From contig JAQTRA010000022.1 of the NCBI GenBank assembly GCA_028712045.1, positions 1 to 11,862 of the forward strand: a stretch of DNA of 11,862 bases. Direction: 5' to 3'. Shown in pieces: positions 9,001-11,862 of the stretch. The notes beneath the pieces are model-generated. The model saw nothing but the letters and a program-made list of their open reading frames with translations. It had not been told where the DNA came from and did not search any database. The position numbers and the translations under genes are program-made. Origin of the DNA: Candidatus Omnitrophota bacterium. Its GTDB lineage: Bacteria; Omnitrophota; Koll11; Gygaellales; Profunditerraquicolaceae. The first letter of the stretch is position 1. Each line of letters starts with the position of its first letter.

Positions 9001-11862
9001 CCCATAAAATCGCCGCGAAAATCGATGAGCCAGGATATCTTCCTTTAAGGTTTATTGAGGCTTTCCTAGAGTATAAGAAAGGGCTTATCCAGGAATGTTG
9101 GGAAAGAATCATTACTATTATAAATGACTCAAATAATGAGTTACATCAGCGCATAGAAGAGTTTGGTGTTTGCGTTATGGTTGAATTATTGATTAATTTA
9201 GAGCAAGATCACGGGCCAGCCAGCCTAAAGAAAGCAACCGCAGGGCTTTTGGAATCAGGTGTAGTAATGGGCAATGGCCTTATTGATAAGTATAGTTTAA
9301 CGGTTTTGCTGGTTTTACAGAAACACTACAATAATTTTAACAACAAATCAGAAAATGAAAAAGGGGAGATTGCTATCTTTCTAGCCGAGCAGGTAATTTC
9401 TTCCTATGAACAGGGAAAATTAAGCCGAAAAGAAAATATTGATGCTTCGGAAAAAGAGGTTAATGATTTTGTTATTAATTCATTTTTAATGTTGAGCGAA
9501 GCTTATAAATCCCGGGAACAGCTTGATAAAGCCGAAAGCATATTGATGGAAGCTGCAAGGTATTTTCCTGATTCGTCTTTAATAAGCATACATCTGGTTT
9601 ATCTTTATGTGGATTATGCGATCCGGGCAATTCTTAATCAGGAGGTAAGCTCGGCTAGGCAGTATTATGCCCAAGCCATGGATCCTCTGCTAGTTATTAA
9701 AACCAATAAAGATTTTAAAGAGCTTGAATTTTACCACGGAATTATTGAGCTTATGGGGGGCAATGCCACTCTGGCCAGGGATATTTTCCAAAAAACAGCT
9801 CTTTTGGCAACTCCTGAGGTATTATCCAAATTTTATATTACAGTGCATTCAGCACAATTGAGCAGTATATTTTTTAATATGCTCAGCGACCGAAATTTAT
9901 CGAATGATGCGCGTTTTAATTTGGCCCGTATGTTGGCCATGGCTGCGCAAGATAATCTTAAGGATATGGCCGGTAAGTTAGTTAATTTAATTGATGAAAA
10001 CTTCCGAGCTGCTGACTATGAACAGGCGGTAGATTTGGTAATTATGGCGGGAATTTTGGATAGTAAAAATAAAGAAATCCGCCGCAGAGAGGGAAAGATT
10101 AAACAATTTTTAGAGTTTCAGTTAAAAGCTCAGACTGCTTTTATGAAAGATAATTTGTATGAAACTGAACGGAATTTAAAATTAGCTTGTGGGCTTAGCC
10201 CGGAGGATGCGAATTTAAAAGAATGGCTTACGGAAACTACCCTTAAGTTGAATCAGGAGAAGTTGGCTAAGGAAGAAAGAAATAAGGCATTAAATGATGC
10301 CAGAAGTTTAATTTTCTTAGCTCGCGGGCAGTTGAATAAGGGCAAATATATCCGGGGAATTAATAATTTTCGTAAGGCAATAGAAGCTTTGGTTAATTAT
10401 AACGCGCAGGATACCGAAGTTGAGCAGTTACGGCAAAAAGCTAATCAGGGGATAGCCAGCGCTGAAAAATTAGAAAAAGAAATTATTTTAACAACTGATT
10501 TAACCGCTAATGAATTAGAAGGCCAGAGAGTTGAAAGCGTAAAAGTAACGGCCCAGCCTATCAGTGATAATTTTCCGGAAACTGATGTTGCGCCGCCAGA
10601 ACAAGCTAATTCTTTAGAAGTGTGGATGACTCAAGCAGCTTTTACTGGCTATGAAAATTTAGATGAAAACAGCCGCAGGTTCACCCAGAATAAATTCCAG
10701 AGGCTAGCTTTGACTAACAGCCATGAATCGATGAATATGGAATCGATGCCCAAGGCAGGTGTAAATGTCTATAAATTAAAAATTGATCAGAAAAGGATTT
10801 TTTTCTATTGTTTAGATGGACAAGCATTGGTAGTTGTGGGCTATACTCCGGACCACGATTATAAACATTTTATTGATTTTGTTAATAAATCTTCCCGAAG
10901 CATTAAAGAATTAGCCGGGGATAAAAAGAAACTTGAGAAAATAAATTTTGATTCGAGTTTGTTTGTAGCCAGCCATCCGGTCAGAGCCGGGCCCAATGGT
11001 TGCGATACTTCCTCAAATAGGTTAAGTTCTCCGATACAAACAATAGCATTACCAACAACTCACCGAATTCTTCGTTCAATCACATTTACTAAAACAGATG
11101 CTTCCAGCAGGGTTAATGATAAGAGTGACGGGTTTATTGAATTTCTGGATAGCTTAAATTTAATTCAGACTAAAGGGTATTATGATTTTTGCGCAGGTAT
11201 GTATGAAGGTATTCTACCGAAAGCATTTAATAATTGCCGGGTATTTATTCATAGTATCATGCGGGAGTTAGTTTTAAATTTAAGCGCATATGTGCATTGG
11301 CAGCAGCCGGATGCTGATTATTTTATGCGGCTGGAAGAAATAAAAGACAGCAATGGCGTTTTTGGGATTAGGCTGTTTTCTATAGATAATGGTTATGGAA
11401 TTAGGATACCGGATATTTTGGAACATCCATCAATAAAGAACCATACTTATCCGGGAACAACCCGTTCGGCGATTAGAGGGATTTTCTTAGCCGGGTTAAA
11501 GGAGATGGCCCAGAAACATGAAGAAATCGTTTTAGAAGCAATAAGTAATGGCCAAGGAGTGAGATATTCTAGCAAATCAGGTAAAGCTGATAGAGAATTG
11601 TTTTTCTGGCCGGATAACCAAACAATAATAGCGATCACTGTTTTTCCAGTCCATCGTCCTTTGAATAAAGGAGCCTTTGGGGCCAGTTCGCCGCTTTCGT
11701 TTTTTAACTTATTTAGTCAAAACTGGATGCCGGATTGGTTTAAGGGATTAAATGTCTACGTAGCGTTTTGGAGGGATTGCCCGAAGATGGGGACAGATCC
11801 TGACCGTTGGGGAGATACTTCAGACCTGATCTGGTTATTTAATTATATTGAAGAGTTAGGTT
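1..11862 (+). CDS. Internal fragment of a giant multidomain protein (at least 3,953 residues)
   Basis: A single reading frame (whole codons 3-11861) runs through the window with no stop; both ends of the gene lie outside. Conceptual translation gives globular sequence throughout, with recognisable fold signatures in series: methyltransferase, ADP-ribosyltransferase-like, two Fic-like, a possible deamidase, two GNAT-like, TPR repeats, RelE-like and GHKL ATPase. They are separated by a recurrent SSP[VILA] linker. Codon choice looks even along the length (TTA, AAA, GAA, ATT frequent), so I see no junction suggesting recent insertion. There is no start or ribosome binding site to choose and no visible regulation. 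Very large proteins are known in Omnitrophota, and the linker fits my memory of that group; the assignment to this phylum is inference. The overall function is unknown. The open frame is near certain; individual domain calls vary and are given separately. Confidence 0.95.
3..464 (+). other. Helical, charged segment of the giant protein, function unassigned
   Basis: Residues 1-154. The sequence is rich in Lys, Glu and Arg with regularly spaced hydrophobics, suggesting several alpha helices (for example around residues 30-120, including a basic patch RHHRRAGR near residues 52-59). No catalytic motif is recognised. The segment ends at the first SSSP-I linker (bases 465-479), so it is probably the C-terminal part of a module that begins upstream of the window. 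Confidence 0.5.
603..1550 (+). other. Unassigned module with hydrophobic segment
   Basis: Residues 201-516, between two SSP linkers. It begins with a Ser/Lys/Arg-rich stretch, then a strongly hydrophobic stretch (annotated separately), then a mixed alpha/beta region with basic patches (residues about 380-420). A possible strand-turn near residues 446-453 reads PILIIETD and may be the core of a small alpha/beta fold. I do not recognise a family and no catalytic signature is visible. If the hydrophobic stretch is a true membrane anchor, the flanking parts would lie on opposite sides of a membrane, or on the same side if it forms a hairpin. Confidence 0.4.
774..885 (+). other. Hydrophobic segment, probable membrane insertion
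   Basis: Residues about 258-295 include an almost uninterrupted apolar run at 268-292 (for example LLTPVIFFFLGGII), with one Arg at 285, followed by Lys/Arg/Trp (K293, W296, R297), typical of a membrane-interface end. A second, less hydrophobic stretch follows at residues 302-328 with prolines at 313 and 320. This is the only convincing membrane-like segment I see in 3,953 residues. It could be one long helix, a re-entrant hairpin, or a buried core helix; topology is not decidable by eye. Confidence 0.5.
1563..2459 (+). other. Helical/coiled-coil-prone region plus unassigned alpha/beta region
   Basis: Residues 521-819, bounded by SSP-L and SSP-I linkers. Residues about 536-665 are dominated by K, E, L, M and I with heptad-like spacing and few glycines or prolines, consistent with long helices or a coiled coil (for example ARKERLSVKMKSIEEKAKK near 641-659). 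From about 682 to 819 the sequence becomes mixed alpha/beta, ending in alternating charged and hydrophobic residues (KKIKVEVEN) that suggest a final strand. No family recognised. Confidence 0.4.
2472..2879 (+). other. Helical lead-in to the methyltransferase-like domain
   Basis: Residues 824-959. Predicted by eye as several amphipathic helices (around FELLNVLKSIR, IKIDEEIKRVCQVLEQKF and EDIKKIYLAAQMLH). It follows the linker at 2460-2471 and has no separate linker before the methyltransferase motif, so it may be the N-terminal cap of the same module. The sequence YDEISRSGWENNGKGTYAVI (about 947-968) is reminiscent of the helix that precedes motif I in class I methyltransferases. Confidence 0.4.
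2880..3440 (+). other. Class I SAM-dependent methyltransferase-like domain
   Basis: Residues about 960-1146. The glycine-rich SAM-binding loop is GCGTG at 990-994, followed by a helix and the second strand ending at D1011 (VTGLDVSPGMV), where an acidic residue normally contacts the ribose of SAM. The fourth-strand region is FDVIIFPESIGHMD (1047-1060), followed by LKESHRLLKEGGRLIITTYE (1065-1084), a classic post-motif pattern of Methyltransf_11/25-type enzymes. Length is normal for the fold. Odd point: the acidic residue that usually precedes the glycine loop (VLDLGCGTG) is S988 here and the next residue is N989, so activity is uncertain. Substrate unknown. The fold call is strong. Confidence 0.85.
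3480..3899 (+). other. ADP-ribosyltransferase (ART)-like domain
   Basis: Residues about 1160-1299, bounded by SSSPV linkers on both sides (bases 3453-3467 and 3900-3914), so it is a neat self-contained module of about 145 residues. It opens with YFHGT (H1168), then a helix and LKDGLILP (1179-1186), then VVYLSS (1197-1202), and later PLECVVDIEYY (1247-1257). The order [YF]-H-G-[TS], helix, GL-x-P, VYLS and a late P-x-E-x-[VI] strand resembles the NAD-binding ART fold seen in KptA/DarT/DUF4433-like proteins. In that family H and Y contact NAD and a late Glu is catalytic; H1168 and Y1199 are plausible counterparts, the Glu is not certain. Target unknown. Confidence 0.5.
3948..4616 (+). other. 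Fic-like domain 1, catalytic His replaced by Gln
   Basis: Residues about 1316-1538, flanked by SSSPV and SSSPL linkers. The Fic signature H-x-F-x-[DE]-[GA]-N-[GK]-R-T is present as QIFGEGNKRTA at 1455-1465, so E1459, G1460, N1461, K1462 and R1463 are kept while the position of the catalytic histidine is Gln 1455. A histidine does occur two residues earlier (H1453), but off register. The preceding helices (1352-1380) and a G-x-R segment (YQGIRASIP, about 1408-1416) fit the usual Fic layout upstream of the motif. Fic enzymes transfer AMP or phosphate groups to proteins and need the His as general base, so this copy is predicted inactive or altered. It is related to the second copy at 5280-5870. 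Confidence 0.75.
4632..5279 (+). other. Cysteine-rich unassigned region between the two Fic-like domains
   Basis: Residues about 1544-1759. Eight cysteines lie within 100 residues (1559, 1564, 1565, 1588, 1615, 1636, 1646, 1658), with H1640 between two of them (CSDYHSRPSKC). Elsewhere in the protein cysteine is sparse. The second half (about 1665-1740) is hydrophobic and strand-rich with GGGVYFLP near 1695-1702. No family recognised. A structural metal site or an oxidation-sensitive region are possible, but the spacing does not match a zinc finger I know. No SSP linker separates it from the second Fic-like domain. Confidence 0.4.
5280..5870 (+). other. Fic-like domain 2, catalytic His replaced by Lys
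   Basis: Residues about 1760-1955. The Fic signature is KLFEEGNHRSA at 1878-1888: E1882, G1883, N1884 and R1886 are retained, the catalytic His position is Lys 1878, and the residue before Arg is His 1885. The domain aligns with the first copy over about 170 residues: SRWFIKNN versus ARWFVRNY before the motif, FAARCYVKVLY versus FIAAECFVKLI leading into it, LLLNFVLL versus LLNLVLI after it, and a matching helix at the start. The motif lies about 100 residues from the aligned start in both. The copies therefore arose by an old duplication. Predicted catalytically dead as an AMP-transferase, possibly retained for binding. Confidence 0.7.
5937..6494 (+). other. Possible CheD/CNF-type deamidase-like domain
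   Basis: Residues about 1979-2164, starting right after the SSSPV linker at 5922-5936. The segment NICTACALIVFLVEDGRIFL followed by AHISP (2013-2037) resembles the CheD active-site pattern, where a Cys is followed about 17 residues later by a His in a G-x-[AM]-H-x-x-x-P context. Here C2018 is 16 and C2015 is 19 residues from H2034. Downstream, ALKNFLVSCGLIPENIKI and later beta-rich sequence ending in a WPEEKAIQIHYAIW strand pair are compatible with the CheD/YfiH-like fold. CheD deamidates glutamines; no chemoreceptor genes are visible here. The match is by pattern only and remains uncertain. Confidence 0.35.
6507..7046 (+). other. Unassigned alpha/beta module
   Basis: Residues about 2169-2348, between a degenerate linker (SSAV, 6495-6506) and the SSPL linker at 7047-7058. 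It contains a conspicuous beta strand (YTKITFMLPG, about 2206-2215), helices (PAQLKMLNEIIEINGIQAAL) and a later helix of the form EELRQAMAKLAEEA just before the linker. A strand with acidic residues (HLFLDFDLLDE, about 2279-2289) could bind metal, but I recognise no family and claim no function. Confidence 0.4.
7059..7718 (+). other. Unassigned alpha/beta module, weakly isochorismatase-like
   Basis: Residues about 2353-2572, between the SSPL and SSPV linkers. It has alternating strands and helices (EIIIWIHPLLL, PIFVGVGDRR, GVLIPTYFTD, EKIVLVGEMNE). Near the end, RRGCVISAKENLADFKVEI (C2538) resembles the Cys-Val-x-x-(T/S)-A pattern around the catalytic cysteine of isochorismatase-type hydrolases, which also comes after a VxxxG strand. 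The canonical N-terminal Asp of that family is not evident, so this is only a hint. Function unknown. Confidence 0.3.
7731..8267 (+). other. GNAT acetyltransferase-like domain 1
   Basis: Residues about 2577-2755, best defined at 2590-2705, between SSPV and SSPI linkers. The acetyl-CoA pyrophosphate-binding loop of GNAT enzymes (R/Q-x-x-G-x-G/A) appears as RQRGYG at 2643-2648, after a strand (GIVLYTCSDFKVEE) and before a long helix (LPVAFTYAQKEANKLG). The domain ends with LLEKLGF (2694-2700), the usual C-terminal GNAT signature, followed by a strand. Length is normal for the family. GNAT enzymes acetylate amines on proteins, small molecules or tRNA; the substrate is not predictable here. The loop is intact, so this is one of the modules most likely to bind its cofactor. 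Confidence 0.7.
8280..8771 (+). other. GNAT-like domain 2, divergent
   Basis: Residues about 2760-2923, between SSPI and SSSPA linkers. It has strands (NVVMDLEHQEISVPVIYTL), then DKGIG at 2843-2847 where a GNAT cofactor loop would be, then a helix (LSVLEFLRLEVLRLG) followed by a strand and an Asn (VRFVDLQNRK, N2872), which matches the strand-5/N-x-x-A region of GNAT enzymes. The arginine/glutamine that starts the cofactor loop is missing. It directly follows the clearer GNAT domain, so a duplicated and diverged copy is plausible; the two share little obvious residue identity by eye. Alternative: an unrelated alpha/beta fold. Confidence 0.45.
8787..10500 (+). other. TPR-type helical repeat (alpha-solenoid) region
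   Basis: Residues about 2929-3500. A long run without an SSP linker, made of paired helices. Best TPR-like units: 2960-2985 (AFIQAMFGNLEEAHKIAAKI), 3160-3195 (LSEAYKSREQLDKAESILME followed by AARYFPD), 3243-3275 (GIIELMGGNATLARDIFQKT), 3370-3408 (AFMKDNLYETERNLKLACGL then SPEDAN) and 3432-3478 (LARGQLNKGKYIRGINNFRK then AIEAL). These show the spaced small residue, G/N-Y/L, A and P positions of TPRs. TPR arrays bind proteins and act as scaffolds, so this part may recruit a partner or hold neighbouring modules. The unit between 3000 and 3150 is more diverged. Ends in a charged helix near 3490. Confidence 0.65.
10501..11024 (+). other. RelE/ParE toxin-like domain
   Basis: Residues about 3500-3674, with the recognisable part at 3540-3640. 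After a Pro/Glu-rich connector (about 3515-3537) come two helices (DENSRRFTQNKFQRLAL), then GVNVYKLKIDQKRIFFYCLD (3586-3605), GQALVVVGYTPDHDYKHFI. This matches the RelE/ParE/HigB pattern: paired helices, then a strand with G-x-Y-[KE]-[LI]-[RK], an R-[IV]-[FY]-F strand, and a final hydrophobic strand with charged end. RelE toxins cut mRNA on the ribosome; ParE toxins poison gyrase. K3597 and R3598 could be the basic residues of such sites. There is no antitoxin-like gene visible, and the domain is embedded, not free. It ends before the SSPI linker at 11025-11036. Confidence 0.5.
11037..11684 (+). other. GHKL ATPase-like domain (histidine kinase/Hsp90 type)
   Basis: Residues about 3679-3894, between SSPI and SSPL linkers. 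The N box is RELVLN at 3754-3759, with E3755 and N3759 in the usual E-x3-N spacing (E activates water, N binds Mg). The G1 box is SIDNGYGI at 3793-3800, with D3795-x-G-x-G3799, which binds adenine. A glycine-containing helix, GIFLAGLKEMAQ (about 3826-3837), sits where the G2/G3 loop is, though that loop is not canonical. Strands such as FGIRLFSID and QTIIAITVFPV frame the sheet. Family members include histidine kinases, anti-sigma factors, MutL, gyrase and Hsp90; no kinase His-box is seen upstream, so an ATP-binding module of another kind is likely. Confidence 0.75.
11697..11862 (+). other. Start of the next module, cut by the window edge
   Basis: Residues 3899-3953 follow the SSPL linker at 11685-11696. 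The segment is rich in Trp and Phe (FFNLFSQNWMPDWFKGLNV then YVAFWRDCPKMG) and ends in PDRWGDTSDLIWLFNYIEEL. Too little of the module is present for me to assign a family. The frame remains open at the window end. Confidence 0.4.

Larger units (their letters stand above)
465..11696 (+). repeat. Recurrent SSP[V/I/L/A] inter-module linker motif, 15 copies
   Basis: A short protein motif, Ser-Ser-(Ser)-Pro followed by V, I, L or A, recurs at bases 465-479, 591-602, 1551-1562, 2460-2471, 3453-3467, 3900-3914, 3933-3947, 4617-4631, 5922-5936, 7047-7058, 7719-7730, 8268-8279, 8772-8786, 11025-11036 and 11685-11696. The residue after Pro is V six times, I four, L four, A once. Serine and proline codons differ between copies (TCT-TCC-AGC-CCA, AGT-TCT-TCG-CCG, TCA-TCT-TCA-CCT), so the peptide rather than the DNA appears conserved. 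Copies mostly fall between recognisable domains, at spacings commonly of 150-435 residues; exceptions are 11, 41 and 750. Degenerate versions are seen at about 570-584 (NSPAV) and 6495-6506 (SSAV). Function is unknown; a flexible linker or a processing site are possibilities. Confidence 0.85.

Noticed and set aside
8924..9112. 62-codon frame on the - strand
   Set aside because: Antisense to the TPR region, no supporting signal.
11447..11638. 63-codon frame on the - strand
   Set aside because: Antisense to the GHKL-like domain, no supporting signal.
465..11696. SSP motifs as a DNA-level tandem repeat or CRISPR-like array
   Set aside because: The copies differ in codons and are spaced by hundreds of bases of unrelated coding sequence; the repeat exists at protein level only.

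Overview
The whole window lies inside one giant protein-coding gene on the + strand. Reading codons from base 3, I found no stop codon through base 11861. That is 3,953 consecutive sense codons, with neither the true start nor the true stop in the window. Residue n of the window peptide begins at base 3n, and all residue numbers below use that scheme. No other gene is convincing: the remaining ATG-to-stop frames are under 80 codons and look like shadows. I saw no tRNA, rRNA, CRISPR array, insertion sequence, promoter or terminator.

The likely source is an uncultivated Omnitrophota bacterium (formerly OP3, PVC superphylum). This is an inference from the A/T-rich sequence, the extreme gene length, and a recurrent Ser-Ser-(Ser)-Pro-Val linker that I associate from memory with very large Omnitrophota proteins. 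It is not proven here.

Layout in protein order: helical N-terminal part (1-154); a linker-rich stretch and a hydrophobic, probably membrane-inserted segment (about 258-295) followed by an unassigned alpha/beta region (to about 516); helical, coiled-coil-prone region (536-665) and an unassigned region (666-819); helical lead-in and a SAM-dependent methyltransferase-like domain (960-1146); an ADP-ribosyltransferase-like domain (1160-1299); a first degenerate Fic domain (1316-1538); a cysteine-rich unassigned region (1543-1755); a second degenerate Fic domain (1760-1955); a possible CheD/CNF-type deamidase-like domain (1980-2160); two unassigned modules (2169-2348 and 2353-2572); a GNAT acetyltransferase-like domain (2590-2705); a second, weaker GNAT-like domain (2760-2923); a TPR/alpha-solenoid region (2939-3490); a RelE/ParE toxin-like domain (3540-3640); a GHKL (histidine-kinase/Hsp90-type) ATPase-like domain (3684-3890); and the start of another module (3899 onward).

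Fifteen copies of the SSP[V/I/L/A] motif sit mostly at boundaries between these modules. The picture is a string of compact enzyme-like or toxin-like domains, several lacking a key catalytic residue, joined by a recurring short linker. How the parts cooperate cannot be read from sequence. One possibility is a multi-effector or polyprotein-like molecule used in interaction with other cells; another is a giant scaffold built from decayed enzyme domains.
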